Positions 34,598 to 43,702 of a DNA stretch of 64,000 bases are shown in pieces. The notes beneath the pieces are model-generated. The model saw only the letters and a program-made list of their open reading frames with translations. It did no database searches and was not told the DNA's origin. Each line of letters starts with the position of its first letter. Within the stretch, counting starts at the first letter, position 1. Origin of the DNA: Shinella yambaruensis (lineage in GTDB: Bacteria > Pseudomonadota > Alphaproteobacteria > Rhizobiales > Rhizobiaceae); the NCBI RefSeq assembly GCF_022899355.1, contig NZ_JALJCK010000015.1, positions 1-64,000 on the forward strand. Direction: 5' to 3'. The position numbers were made by a program, and so were the translations under genes.

Positions 34598-35665
34598 TCA
34601 CCGCGGCCCAAGGAACGTAAATGGTTGGCTGTCCTTGAACTGATCGTTGACCATTCCGGAATGGATATGGCTCTGGTTCGGACCGAGGTCGAGTTTCCTT
34701 ACCGTTCCCGTTTCTCTCGACAGATCCAGCTTCGTGAGGTCGATCCAGAATACGTTCGGCGTCACCGCGGATTCAAAGAAGTAGAGTCTGCGCTTGTGGT
34801 CGACGACCGTCCGCCAGCGTGTCGAGGAAATGTTGGGCTGGTCGGGCGTGGTGATGCCGTAGGGGACGGAGACGTTGCGGATCACGCTGAAGACGCTTGC
34901 GATCGCCTCGACGGCGTCTTCGCTTTTCGGGATGGCGTTCACATAGAACGAGGCACGCGCGAACCTGTCCGACGCGCGGTTCGTGCCGGGCAACATGACG
35001 GTCCCGCCGATCTGCTTCCAATATGCGTTGAGGGCCAGTTGCTGGTCGAAGACCGGCGAGTTTGTCATCACCTGATAATCGCGGCTGTGATGGATGACCT
35101 GCCTGCCGTCGATATATTCGATGATCGCGCTGTCGCCGCTGCCATCCGAAAGCGAGAGATGCAGCGTTGCCAGCCGCTCTTCTCCCGGCACAGTGTCGGT
35201 GACGATGGTGAAGGGGTTTTTCTCCAGCGTGGCGACAGCCTCCTCGACGGTCGCGAAATTGTCGAGGACATATTGTGCCCAGGCGGCAAGCGACAGGGCG
35301 GGCGACGTGCCGTCATAGGCCGGATAGTCGGATTCGACGAGCCACAGCACATTGGCTACGAGGCCCGCCTCGTTCATTCCGTCGGTCGTGGAAATATCGT
35401 AGCCCGAAGCGATGACGCTGCCATATTTCGAGGTCCACTTGACGGAATTCGGCCCGGCCTGCCCGGTGCGCTCCATGCCGCGCGGGAATATCCAGAGGTT
35501 TGTTCCGACATCGGTTTTCCAGTCCATGGAGCGTGCCGTGATGACTTGGCCGCCGGCACCATGGTAGACGAAACGCGTGCAGGCCTGCGCGGCCGGTGTC
35601 GTCAGCATGGCGGTGGAAAGCAGGATGGCGGCGCAGGTGGCCGAAAGCGACGTCCGCAAGCGCAT
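34598..35665 (-). CDS. Periplasmic linear-amide C-N hydrolase (choloylglycine-hydrolase/penicillin V acylase family)
   Basis: A 355-aa Ntn hydrolase. A signal peptide ends in TTPAAQA and is followed directly by CTRFVYHG; signal cleavage would expose the N-terminal Cys nucleophile that defines this family. Further family motifs are ARSMDWKTD, ISTTDGMNEAGLVANVLWL, AQYVLDNFATVEEAV and a late ITTPDQPNISSTRW. It should cleave amide bonds such as those of acyl-amino acids, penicillin V or acyl-homoserine lactones in the periplasm. The ATG at 35665 has GGAGGAC upstream. It is divergent from an exported amidohydrolase. Confidence 0.83.
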   Translation of the reverse strand: MRLRTSLSATCAAILLSTAMLTTPAAQACTRFVYHGAGGQVITARSMDWKTDVGTNLWIFPRGMERTGQAGPNSVKWTSKYGSVIASGYDISTTDGMNEAGLVANVLWLVESDYPAYDGTSPALSLAAWAQYVLDNFATVEEAVATLEKNPFTIVTDTVPGEERLATLHLSLSDGSGDSAIIEYIDGRQVIHHSRDYQVMTNSPVFDQQLALNAYWKQIGGTVMLPGTNRASDRFARASFYVNAIPKSEDAVEAIASVFSVIRNVSVPYGITTPDQPNISSTRWRTVVDHKRRLYFFESAVTPNVFWIDLTKLDLSRETGTVRKLDLGPNQSHIHSGMVNDQFKDSQPFTFLGPR

Positions 35666-35798
35666 CGGTTGTCCTCCGTTCCGCGATCGGGAATGCAACC
35701 TATACTAGGAGATCGTGCTTGTTGGAGGAAGTCAAATCGGCTTAACTGGTCGGCAGGCATTTGACCGGCCGCATACCGGGAAGGTGGGAGGGGATATC

Positions 35799-37256
35799 TT
35801 GGCGTTTCGTTTCGGAGACAAGTATCGCCACCTTGTCCATGGTGGTGCATGCGCCTGTCATGGCCAGCAGGCCGGGCAGCTTTTCGCGCGCATAAACGAA
35901 GGCCTGTCGCGCCGTTCCGTCCTGAAGGGCATCGCGGCCAGCCTTGCAGCCCCGGCGCTTGGTGCGGTGAGCCCCGCTTTCGCGCAGGCGCCCGCAAGGC
36001 CCGTACGGCTGCAAAACGTCAATATTTTCGATGGAAAGAGCAGTACGCTCCTGCAAGGGTGGGACGTGCTTGTCGAAGGCAATCGCATCAAGGCGCTGGT
36101 CCCGGTCGCGGATGCCGTTTCCGATGTGCAGGTGATCGATTGCGGCGGGCGCACATTGATGCCCGGCATGATCGACGCCCACTGGCATTCCATCCTCGCC
36201 GGCATCTCCCAGGTCGCTGCCATGACAGCGGATATCCCCTATGTGCATCTCGTTGCCGCGCAGGAAGCCGAGCGCACCGTGCTGCGCGGTTTCACGACGG
36301 TCCGGGATGTCGGGGGACCTGCCTTTGCCTTGAAGCGGGCCATCGACGAAGGCCGCATCGCCGGCCCTCGCATCTATCCCGCCGGCGCCATGATCTCGCA
36401 GACGTCCGGTCACGGCGATTTCCGCATGCGGACGGACCTGCCCCGTACGGCGCAAAGCGATCTCAGCGTGGCCGAGCGGGCGGGCATATCGGCCATCGCC
36501 GATGGCGAAGCCGAAGTGCTGCGCCGGGTGCGCGAGCAGCTCATGCTCGGCGCCAGCCAGATCAAGATCATGGGCGGTGGCGGCGTTGCCTCCGCCTTCG
36601 ATCCGATCGATGCGCTCCAGTATTCCGATGCCGAAATGCGGGCGGCGGTTTCGGCGGCGGCGGATTGGGGCACCTATGTGTGCATTCATGCCTATACGTC
36701 CGCTGCCATCCGCCGCGCCCTCGACTGCGGCGTCAAGTCGATCGAGCACGGCCAGCTTGCCGACGAGGAGACGGTCAAGCGTATCGCGGGGGCCGGGGCA
36801 TGGTGGAGCATACAGCCCTTTCTCGCGGACGAGGATTCGAACAGCTATCCCTCGCCGGAACAGCGCGCCCATCAGCAGCAGATCGCCGATGGAACGGCGC
36901 GCGCTGTCGAGCTCGGGCGCAAGCATCAGGTGAAAATGGCGCTTGGAACCGATATTCTCTTCAGCCCGAAGGGGACTGCGACGCAGGGCCGGCAACTCGC
37001 CAAGTTTGCGCGATGGTATGACAATGCCGACGTGCTGCGGCTGCTGACCAGTGGGAATGCGGAGCTTGCCGGCCTTTGCGGGGCACGCAATCCTTACCCG
37101 GCAAAGCTCGGCGTCATCGAGGCCGGCGCTTATGCCGATCTGCTGGTGGTCGACGGCGACCCGCTCCGGGACATTGCGCTGATCGCCGATCCCGACCGCA
37201 CGCTTGTGATGGTGATGAAGGATGGGCGTATCCACAAGAACACGCTGCCGGCGTGA
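35799..37256 (+). CDS. Tat-exported metal-dependent amidohydrolase (imidazolonepropionase/prolidase-like)
   Basis: A ~485-aa amidohydrolase. A twin-arginine signal, SRRSVLKGIAASL, ending near AFAQA, comes after a 35-residue N-terminal segment containing HGGACACHGQQAGQLF. The TIM-barrel metal site is visible: MIDAHWHS (HxH), IKIMGGGGVA, CIHAYTSAAIRRALDCGVKSIEHG and ALGTDILF. I place the start at a TTG (35799) because GGGAGGGG lies 6 nt upstream; the GTG at 35715 has a poorer context. Related enzymes hydrolyse Xaa-Pro or acyl-lysine dipeptides. The neighbouring Ntn hydrolase suggests a shared amide or peptide substrate. Confidence 0.75.
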   Translation: MAFRFGDKYRHLVHGGACACHGQQAGQLFARINEGLSRRSVLKGIAASLAAPALGAVSPAFAQAPARPVRLQNVNIFDGKSSTLLQGWDVLVEGNRIKALVPVADAVSDVQVIDCGGRTLMPGMIDAHWHSILAGISQVAAMTADIPYVHLVAAQEAERTVLRGFTTVRDVGGPAFALKRAIDEGRIAGPRIYPAGAMISQTSGHGDFRMRTDLPRTAQSDLSVAERAGISAIADGEAEVLRRVREQLMLGASQIKIMGGGGVASAFDPIDALQYSDAEMRAAVSAAADWGTYVCIHAYTSAAIRRALDCGVKSIEHGQLADEETVKRIAGAGAWWSIQPFLADEDSNSYPSPEQRAHQQQIADGTARAVELGRKHQVKMALGTDILFSPKGTATQGRQLAKFARWYDNADVLRLLTSGNAELAGLCGARNPYPAKLGVIEAGAYADLLVVDGDPLRDIALIADPDRTLVMVMKDGRIHKNTLPA

Positions 37257-37268
37257 GAGGAGGCTTGC

Positions 37269-38114
37269 TTGAACAGATTGGCTGCTGCCGTTTTCCTGAC
37301 GTTGTGCGCCGCGCCTGTCGCCCATGCTGCGGATGATCTTCCCGGGATGGCGACCGATCCGGCTGCGGGTGCAGCCGGGCACCCGGGCTGGGCGCTGCAG
37401 GTGACGCCTTATCTGTGGGCCACCGGTATCGAGGGGGATATATCACCCTTCCGTCGCGCGCCGACCCTTCACGTCGAGAAGTCCTTCTCCGATGTGATGG
37501 ACGATTTCAATTTCGGAGGGTTCATCAATATCTGGGGACGTCACGACAACTTCGTCCTTTCCGGCGATATCATGTATGTCGATACGACGGAGAGTCACGC
37601 GACAGGCCCGCTGGCGGCTTTCCAGATTCCCGGGCTGGGCAGGATACCGGCAGGGGCGAGCGTCGATGCGGATGTCGATACGCAGGAGTTCATGGCGACG
37701 CTGCAGGGCGGCTACCGCGTCCTCGACACGCCGGAGTTCACCCTCGACGCCCTCGGCGGTGCACGCTTCTGGTACATTTCCAATGACGTGTCGGTCACGG
37801 CACGCCATCCGCTGATCGGGACGGTCACCGCCAGTCACGAAGAGAGCTTCGGCTGGGTGGATCCGATCATCGGTGCCCGCCTGTTTGTCAGCCTGACGGA
37901 CAAGCTCTCGCTGCACGGGCAGGCCGATATCGGCGGCTTCGGTGCGGGATCCGACCTCACCTGGTCCGTATTGGCGACGGTGAACTACACGTTCACCGAC
38001 AACTTGTCCGTTTCGGCCGGGTATAAGGTTCTGGACGTCGATTATAAACATGACGGCCATGTCTTCGACACGCGCCTCAGTGGCCCCGTGCTCGGCCTGA
38101 CCTACCGGTTTTAG
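37269..38114 (+). CDS. Predicted outer-membrane beta-barrel protein
   Basis: A 281-aa exported protein. The signal peptide LAAAVFLTLCAAPVAHA is followed by alternating beta strands, such as WALQVTPYLWATGIEGDIS, FGGFINIWGRHDNFVLSGDIMYVD, FMATLQGGYRVLD and DNLSVSAGYKVLDVDYKHDG. It ends in an aromatic residue (LGLTYRF), the usual beta-barrel assembly signal. The start is a TTG at 37269 after GAGAGGAGG, 12 bp after the amidohydrolase, so they are co-transcribed. It resembles hypothetical porin-like proteins of rhizobia; function unknown. Confidence 0.72.
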   Translation: MNRLAAAVFLTLCAAPVAHAADDLPGMATDPAAGAAGHPGWALQVTPYLWATGIEGDISPFRRAPTLHVEKSFSDVMDDFNFGGFINIWGRHDNFVLSGDIMYVDTTESHATGPLAAFQIPGLGRIPAGASVDADVDTQEFMATLQGGYRVLDTPEFTLDALGGARFWYISNDVSVTARHPLIGTVTASHEESFGWVDPIIGARLFVSLTDKLSLHGQADIGGFGAGSDLTWSVLATVNYTFTDNLSVSAGYKVLDVDYKHDGHVFDTRLSGPVLGLTYRF

Positions 38115-38199
38115 ATCCGGAGGCCGCAAGGCAGACAAGCACACGCGGATCTTCGCCAGGGATGAAATGCCTGTCCCCGGGCAGATGTCGGGCCGCATG

Positions 38200-38220
38200 G
38201 GCGGCGCGAGGCGCGCCGCC
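38200..38220. terminator. GC hairpin between convergent genes
   Basis: GGCGGCGCG and CGCGCCGCC form a perfect 9-bp stem with an AGG loop. It lies between the outer-membrane protein gene and the convergent aldehyde dehydrogenase gene. There is no T tract on either strand, so efficiency is uncertain. Confidence 0.4.
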
Positions 38221-38242
38221 TCCGGCAATCAGCTTTCAGATA

Positions 38243-39748
38243 CTAATCCAGATTGACCCAGACGGACTTCGTCTGCGTGTATTGGGTGAGGGCTTCGAGG
38301 CATTTGTCGCGGCCGTTGCCGGTCTGCTTGTAGCCGCCCCAGATCGAGGTCATGTCGCCGTGGTCGAAGCAGTTGACCCAGACCACGCCGGCCTCGATGT
38401 CGCGGGCGAAGCGGTGCGCCTTGGAAATGTCGCGCGTCCAGACCGAGGCGGCAAGGCCGTAGATCGAATCGTTGGCGATCCCGATGGCATCATCGATCCC
38501 GTCGACCGGGATGATGGCGGCGACGGGGCCGAATATTTCTTCTCGGGCGATACGCATGCCGTTGTCGACGCCGGTGAAGAGCGTCGGCTCGACATAGGCG
38601 CCTGCCGGCGCGGGGGTGAATGTGCCGCCGCCGAAGCGCAATGCCGCGCCTTCCTTTCGGCCGATGTCGATATAGTCCAGGACACGTTTCTGGTGCGAGG
38701 CGGTGACAAGCGGGCCGATGGTCGTCGACGGATCGAGCGGATCGCCCAGCACGAAGTTTTCCCGGGTGCGGGCGGTGAAACGCTCGACGAAATCGTCGTG
38801 GATGCTCTTTTCGACCAGGATGCGCGAACCGGCATTGCAGACCTCGCCCTGGTTGCCGTAGATGCCGTTGACGGCATAGGTGACGGCGGTGTCGAGGTCG
38901 TCATAGTCACCGAGCACGATCTGCGGGGTCTTGCCGCCGCACTCCGTCGAGACGCGCTTCATGTTCGACTGGCCGGCATAGATCATCAGGAGCTTGCCGA
39001 CCTCGGTTGAGCCGGTGAAACCGATCTTGTCGACGTCGTCGTGCAGCGCCAACGCCTTGCCGGCCTCCTCGCCGAGCCCGTGCACGACGTTGAGCACGCC
39101 CGCCGGCCCGCCGGCCTCGATGAAGAGTTCGGCCAGCAGGTTGGCCGACAGCGGCGATTGCTCGGCCGGCTTCAGCACGACGGCGTTGCCGGTGGCGAGC
39201 GCCGGGCCGAGCTTCCAGGCGGCCATCATCAGCGGATAGTTCCACGGCACGATGAGGCCGACGACGCCGAGCGGCTGGCGCAGGATGTAGTGCAGCGCAT
39301 TCGCCGCCGTCGCCGTCACCGCGCCCTCGATCTTGTCGATCGTCTCGGAGAAGAACTTCAGCGACATGACCGAGCCGGGAATGTCGATGTTCATCATGTC
39401 CATCACCGGCTTGCCCATGTCGAGGCTGTCGAGCACGGCGAATTCCTCCGCATGCGCCTCGACGAGGGCGGAGAATTTTTCCAGCACCGCCATCCGGGCG
39501 CGCGGGTCCATGCGCGACCAGACGCCGGAGCGGAAGGCCTTGCGCGCGGCGGCGACGGCCCGGTCGATTTCGGCCGCCCCGCCGCGCGCGACCTCGGTGA
39601 TGGTTTCGCCGGTCGCCGGATTGATCGTCGGAAAGGTGCGCCCATCGGCGGAAGCGACATAGGCCCCGTCGATGAAGTGTTGCGTGCGGAATGTCAGCGA
39701 TCCGGCCTTGCTGCGCCAGAAGTCACGGGTGTAGGTCGAGGCGTCCAT
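38243..39748 (-). CDS. Aldehyde dehydrogenase, PuuC/gamma-aminobutyraldehyde-dehydrogenase-like
   Basis: A 501-aa ALDH with normal domains: VGLIVPWNYPLMMAAWK, the general-base Glu in STECGGKTPQIVLGDYDD, the nucleophilic Cys in NQGEVCNAGSR, EEIFGPVAAI and the C-terminal GGYKQTGNGRDKCLEALTQYTQTKSVW. It resembles gamma-glutamyl-gamma-aminobutyraldehyde or aminobutyraldehyde dehydrogenases. It is the last gene of an operon with a Pot-type importer, so oxidation of the aldehyde formed from an imported polyamine is a sound inference; no matching oxidase or transaminase is in the window. GGGAGAAC precedes the ATG. Confidence 0.83.
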   Translation of the reverse strand: MDASTYTRDFWRSKAGSLTFRTQHFIDGAYVASADGRTFPTINPATGETITEVARGGAAEIDRAVAAARKAFRSGVWSRMDPRARMAVLEKFSALVEAHAEEFAVLDSLDMGKPVMDMMNIDIPGSVMSLKFFSETIDKIEGAVTATAANALHYILRQPLGVVGLIVPWNYPLMMAAWKLGPALATGNAVVLKPAEQSPLSANLLAELFIEAGGPAGVLNVVHGLGEEAGKALALHDDVDKIGFTGSTEVGKLLMIYAGQSNMKRVSTECGGKTPQIVLGDYDDLDTAVTYAVNGIYGNQGEVCNAGSRILVEKSIHDDFVERFTARTRENFVLGDPLDPSTTIGPLVTASHQKRVLDYIDIGRKEGAALRFGGGTFTPAPAGAYVEPTLFTGVDNGMRIAREEIFGPVAAIIPVDGIDDAIGIANDSIYGLAASVWTRDISKAHRFARDIEAGVVWVNCFDHGDMTSIWGGYKQTGNGRDKCLEALTQYTQTKSVWVNLD

Positions 39749-39769
39749 GCTTGTTCTCCCTTCCATGGA

Positions 39770-40558
39770 TCAGGATCGCTCCCGCTCGCGCAGAAGCGTG
39801 ACCGAGAGGACGATGAGGACGAAGGACACGGCGACGATCACCGTGCCGATGGCGTTGATCTCCGGCGTGATGCCGCGCCGGAGCGTCGAATAGATGTAGA
39901 TCGGCAACGTCACCTCGCGCCCCGTCAGGAAATAGGTGACGGGGATCTCGTCGAAGGAGAGCGTGAAGCAGAGCAGCGCCGAGCCGAGGACAGCGCTGCG
40001 GATGCTGGGAAGCGTGACGTGGCGGAAGGTCTCGAAGGGCGTGGCGCCGAGATCGGCGGAGGCCTCGAACTGGCGGCGGTTGATCTTGGCAAGCCGCGCC
40101 ATCACCTGTGAGACGACGACGCCGAGCAGCGCCGTCGCATGACCGATCACCACCGCCGTCAGGCTCTGCGGGATGCCGATCTGCTTGTAGAAGTTCAACA
40201 TGGCGATGCCGGTGACGATGCCCGGCAGGCTGAGGGGCAGGAGGATGACGTTCTGGAACAGCCGCTTGCCGGGAAAGTCGTAGCGGTCGAGCGCGAGCGC
40301 CGCCGTCACGCCGATGACGACGGAAAGCGCGGTGGCGAAAAGGGCAACCCACAGGCTGTTGGCGAGCGCCCGGAGCATCTGTGCATTGGCGAGGAAGGCC
40401 TCGTACCAATGCAGCGTGAAGCCCGCGAGCGGGAAGGAGGTCACCTTGCTGTCGTTGAAGGAGAAGATCACCAGCATGACGATCGGCAGGTAGAGGAAGG
40501 TGAGGACGCCGAGGCTCACCCCCACCATGCCCTTCTGCCACCATCTCAAGCGCAGCAT
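39770..40558 (-). CDS. PotC-type ABC transporter permease
   Basis: A 262-aa permease with six helices and the coupling-loop region ARLAKINRRQFEASADLGATPFETFRHVTLPSIRSA. The N terminus (WWQKGMVGVSLGVLTFLYLPIVMLVIFSFNDS) and the segment SFDEIPVTYFLTGREVTLPIYIYS are typical of spermidine/putrescine permeases. It lies 10 bp after its partner permease and 21 bp before the aldehyde dehydrogenase. Confidence 0.88.
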   Translation of the reverse strand: MLRLRWWQKGMVGVSLGVLTFLYLPIVMLVIFSFNDSKVTSFPLAGFTLHWYEAFLANAQMLRALANSLWVALFATALSVVIGVTAALALDRYDFPGKRLFQNVILLPLSLPGIVTGIAMLNFYKQIGIPQSLTAVVIGHATALLGVVVSQVMARLAKINRRQFEASADLGATPFETFRHVTLPSIRSAVLGSALLCFTLSFDEIPVTYFLTGREVTLPIYIYSTLRRGITPEINAIGTVIVAVSFVLIVLSVTLLRERERS

Positions 40559-40568
40559 GCCCGCCTCC

Positions 40569-41435
40569 TCAAAGGTCGATCCGGCCGGCCCGGTCGAGGC
40601 GGCTGGAGAGTTGCAGGAGGATCAGCACCAGCGCGAGAACGAGCGTCGCCAGCGCGGAGCCGAGCGGCCAGTTGAGCGCGGCGCCGAACTGCGTCTGCAG
40701 GAGGTTCGCCACCATCGTCCCGTCCGGCCCGCCGACGAGCACGGGAGCGACGAAATCGCCGAAGGACAGGCAGAAGGTCATGGTCGCCCCCGCAACGACG
40801 CCGCCGAGCGACAGCGGAAAGATCACTTTCCAGAAGGTCATGAACGGCCCGACGCCTAGGTCTTCCGAGGCTTCGAGAAGGCGGCGCGGAATGTTGTCGA
40901 GCACGGTGAAGAGCGGCATCACCATGAACGGCACGAAGATATAGACGAGCGTCACCACCATGGCGGTCTGGTTGTAGAGGAAGATATCGAGCGGCGCGGA
41001 GACCAGGCCGGTGGAGACGAGCAGCGAGTTCAGCGCGCCATCCGTGCCGAGGATGATCTTCCACGTATAGGCGCGCAGCAGGTAGGACACCCACAAGGGC
41101 ACGATCACCGACATGTAGAGGAGGTTGCGCACCTTCTGCGAGCGGATGGTGAAGACGAGGAAGTAGGCGAGCGGATAGCCGAGCAGCAGCGCGCAGACGG
41201 TGACGAGGGCGGCGATCTTCAGCGTGCGCAGGATGACGGTCGTGTATTGCGGGTCGGCGAGGATCTGCGCGTAGTTGCCGAACTGGAAATCCGGATAGAA
41301 CAGCGGAAACTGCCGCGTCCAGAAGCCCACCGCCACCATGATGGCATAGGGCACGACCATCAGCAGCAGCACCCAGGCGAGCGGCAGCGAAAACAGGGCG
41401 GCAAAGCCCGGGAAGGTGCGGCGCGTCAACGTCAT
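40569..41435 (-). CDS. PotB-type ABC transporter permease
   Basis: A 288-aa permease. IVPLWVSYLLRAYTWKIILG is the hallmark of PotB/PotH proteins, and the coupling loop RRLLEASEDLGVGPFMTFWKVIFPLSLGGV follows. SFGDFVAPVLVGGPDGTMVANLLQ is also family-typical. Its start overlaps the ATPase stop by 4 nt. A CCTAGG hexamer inside the gene (40856-40861) falls in the coding sequence and is not an operator candidate. Confidence 0.88.
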   Translation of the reverse strand: MTLTRRTFPGFAALFSLPLAWVLLLMVVPYAIMVAVGFWTRQFPLFYPDFQFGNYAQILADPQYTTVILRTLKIAALVTVCALLLGYPLAYFLVFTIRSQKVRNLLYMSVIVPLWVSYLLRAYTWKIILGTDGALNSLLVSTGLVSAPLDIFLYNQTAMVVTLVYIFVPFMVMPLFTVLDNIPRRLLEASEDLGVGPFMTFWKVIFPLSLGGVVAGATMTFCLSFGDFVAPVLVGGPDGTMVANLLQTQFGAALNWPLGSALATLVLALVLILLQLSSRLDRAGRIDL

Positions 41436-42541
41436 TTGCCGCCTCCCGCATCAAAGACCATCACGTCGTCCGGATCGATATGCACGGCAAGGCGGCTGCC
41501 GGCGGAAACCGTTGCCGGAAGCGCCGTGCGGGCGAGTTCGGCGAAGAGCGGTTTTCCGCCCCCCTCCGGCGCAAGTTCGATCCGCAGGCAGTCGCCATGG
41601 AAGAGCCGTTCCATGACGATGCAATCGAGAGCATTCGCGGCCCCTGTCTCCGGGCGTGCCGCCATCATCCGCTCCGGCCGCACGCCGAGGGTTACGCGGC
41701 TTCCCGTCGTCGCCCCTGCGGCTTCCCGGCGCCGGCTGCGCAGCGTGGCGCCGTTGACAAGCCGGAAGGCACATACATCGCCCTCGCGACCCAGCGCTTC
41801 GGCCTCCAGCAGGTTTGCCGCGCCGATGAAATCGGCGACATAGGGCGTTGCCGGATGGTCGTAGAGATCGGTCGGCGAACCGATCTGGGCGATGCGGCCC
41901 TCCCGCATCACGACGATGCGGTCGGAAAGGGCGAGCGCTTCGGTCTGGTCGTGCGTGACCATCAGGAAGGTGATGCCGAGTTCGCGGTGCAGCCGCTTCA
42001 GCTCCACCTGCATGCCCTCGCGCAGCTTCACGTCGAGCGCCGAAAGCGGTTCGTCGAGCAGCAGGACGCGCGGGCGGCGTACGACGGCGCGCGCCATGGC
42101 GACCCTCTGGCGCTGGCCGCCCGAAAGGGCGCCGGGCCGGCGGTCCGCCATGCCTTCCAGCCCGACAAGGGCCAGTGCCTCGGCGACGCGCCGCCGCCGC
42201 TCCGTCTTCTCCAGGCGGCCCGAGCGGACGGAGAGGCCGTAGCCGATGTTCTCCGCCACGCTCATGTGCGGGAAGAGCGCGTAGTCCTGGAACACCGTGT
42301 TGACCGGCCGGCGATAGGGCGGGCTCTCCGTCACGTCCTGCCCTGCAATGGCGATGCGGCCGTCGCTTGCCTGCTCGAAGCCGCCGATCAGCCGCAGCGT
42401 CGTCGTCTTGCCGCAGCCGGAGGGGCCGAGCAGGGTGACGAACTCCCCCTCGGCGATGGCAAGGTCGGTCTCGTGAAGGGCGACGAATGCGCCGTATCGT
42501 TTCGCAACGCCGTCAAGCGCCACAATCGGGCTGGAGGTCAT
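41432..42541 (-). CDS. PotA-type ABC transporter ATP-binding protein
   Basis: A 369-aa ATPase with Walker A (GPSGCGKTTTLRLI), Q loop (VFQDYALFPHM), signature [14 protein letters not shown], Walker B (VLLLDEPLSALDVKL), switch His in VTHDQTEAL and a C-terminal TOBE domain (LGVRPERMM). This is the polyamine/opine/iron transporter branch. It is 75 bp downstream of the binding-protein gene and overlaps the first permease. Confidence 0.9.
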   Translation of the reverse strand: MTSSPIVALDGVAKRYGAFVALHETDLAIAEGEFVTLLGPSGCGKTTTLRLIGGFEQASDGRIAIAGQDVTESPPYRRPVNTVFQDYALFPHMSVAENIGYGLSVRSGRLEKTERRRRVAEALALVGLEGMADRRPGALSGGQRQRVAMARAVVRRPRVLLLDEPLSALDVKLREGMQVELKRLHRELGITFLMVTHDQTEALALSDRIVVMREGRIAQIGSPTDLYDHPATPYVADFIGAANLLEAEALGREGDVCAFRLVNGATLRSRRREAAGATTGSRVTLGVRPERMMAARPETGAANALDCIVMERLFHGDCLRIELAPEGGGKPLFAELARTALPATVSAGSRLAVHIDPDDVMVFDAGGGK

Positions 42542-42616
42542 CGGGTCCCCGCGTCGTGTGAACTGTCTCGTGCAACCGCGGAAAGCGCCGCCCGTCGCGA
42601 CGCTTTCCGCCCGGCC

Positions 42617-43675
42617 TTACGGAGCCGCCTTCACGGCGTTCCAGGTCTCGAGATACTTGTCGAGACGCGCCGGCTGCTGCCACATGACGAGGCTCTTGAC
42701 GAACTCGACATTGTCGACCTGCCGCTCCTTCTTGAGCGCATCGCTCATGCAGCCCTGGACGGCCTTCGGGTTGACCGGGAAATAGCCGGTGGCCTCGGCG
42801 AGACCGCACTGGCCGTCGGCCGACTGCATGAAGCTCATGAACTTGTAGGCGCAGTCCTCGTTCGGCGAATCCTTCACCAGCATCATCGAATCCATCCAGC
42901 CCTCGGCCTTCTCCTTCGGTGTGAATTCGACGACCTCGAAGCCCTTCTTGAGGTTGTTGACATCCTTGCTGGTCAGACCCGTCCAGGCGTTGGAGACATA
43001 GACCTCCTGGTTGGCCATCAGCTCCGTCAGCTCGCCGGCCGATGCCCAGTATTTGCGGATCAGCGGCTTTTGTTCGATAAGCTTGGCCTTCACGGCCTCC
43101 AGCTGCTCGTCTGTGAGGTCGAAAACGTTGTCGTAGCCAAGGTAGCGCGCTGTCCAGTAGAGCGCGGACTTGTCGTCCCACAGCGAGATCTTGCCCTTCA
43201 GTGCTGGGTCGAAGAGGACGGAAATGGAATCCGGCGTGGCTGCGAGCTTGTCCGGGCGGTAGATCAATGAGACCGAGCCCCAGATCAGCGGCACGGCCCA
43301 GGTCTCGCCATCGGCCACGACGTCGCTTTCCTTCGAGAATTCCGGATAGATGCCGTCGAAGCCCTCGACCTTCGCCGTGTCGATCGGCGCGACGAAACCG
43401 GCCAGCCGCAGCATCGGCACGGTGTCCAGCGAGGGGGTGATGACATCGTAGACGCCGCCACCGGCGGCAAGTTTGGCGGCGAAATCATCGTTCGAGCCGA
43501 CATAGGAGGCCGTTACCTTGCAGCCCGAGGCCGCCTCGAACTTCGAGATGAAGCCATCGACGGCATAACCTTCCCAGGTGAGGTAGTTGAGTTCGGCAGC
43601 CCGGGCGGCCAGCGCCTGCGGCAGGAGGCTTGCGGCGGCAAGGGCGAGAATTGCGGATCTGCGCACGATCGACAT
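42617..43675 (-). CDS. PotD-type periplasmic substrate-binding protein
   Basis: A 352-aa binding protein. A signal peptide ends at LAARA; the mature part begins AELNYLTWEGYAVDGFISKFEAASGCKV, the standard PotD/PotF opening. VPLIWGSVSLIYRPDKL and SNAWTGLTSKDV line the ligand cleft in this family. It also has Cys residues (EDCAYKF, GQCGLAEA, QGCMSDA) that could pair in the periplasm. Polyamine is the family ligand, but some members bind GABA, opines or amino-aldehydes. It is 27 bp after the AAA+ regulator gene. Confidence 0.87.
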   Translation of the reverse strand: MSIVRRSAILALAAASLLPQALAARAAELNYLTWEGYAVDGFISKFEAASGCKVTASYVGSNDDFAAKLAAGGGVYDVITPSLDTVPMLRLAGFVAPIDTAKVEGFDGIYPEFSKESDVVADGETWAVPLIWGSVSLIYRPDKLAATPDSISVLFDPALKGKISLWDDKSALYWTARYLGYDNVFDLTDEQLEAVKAKLIEQKPLIRKYWASAGELTELMANQEVYVSNAWTGLTSKDVNNLKKGFEVVEFTPKEKAEGWMDSMMLVKDSPNEDCAYKFMSFMQSADGQCGLAEATGYFPVNPKAVQGCMSDALKKERQVDNVEFVKSLVMWQQPARLDKYLETWNAVKAAP

Positions 43676-43702
43676 GTGTGTTCCCCTTCATGTCTTTGTT
43701 GG

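Noticed and set aside
40856-40861. Third CCTAGG site
   Set aside because: It is inside the PotB-type coding sequence, lacks the flanking ATC...GAT arms and is not near a promoter of the LuxR cluster.
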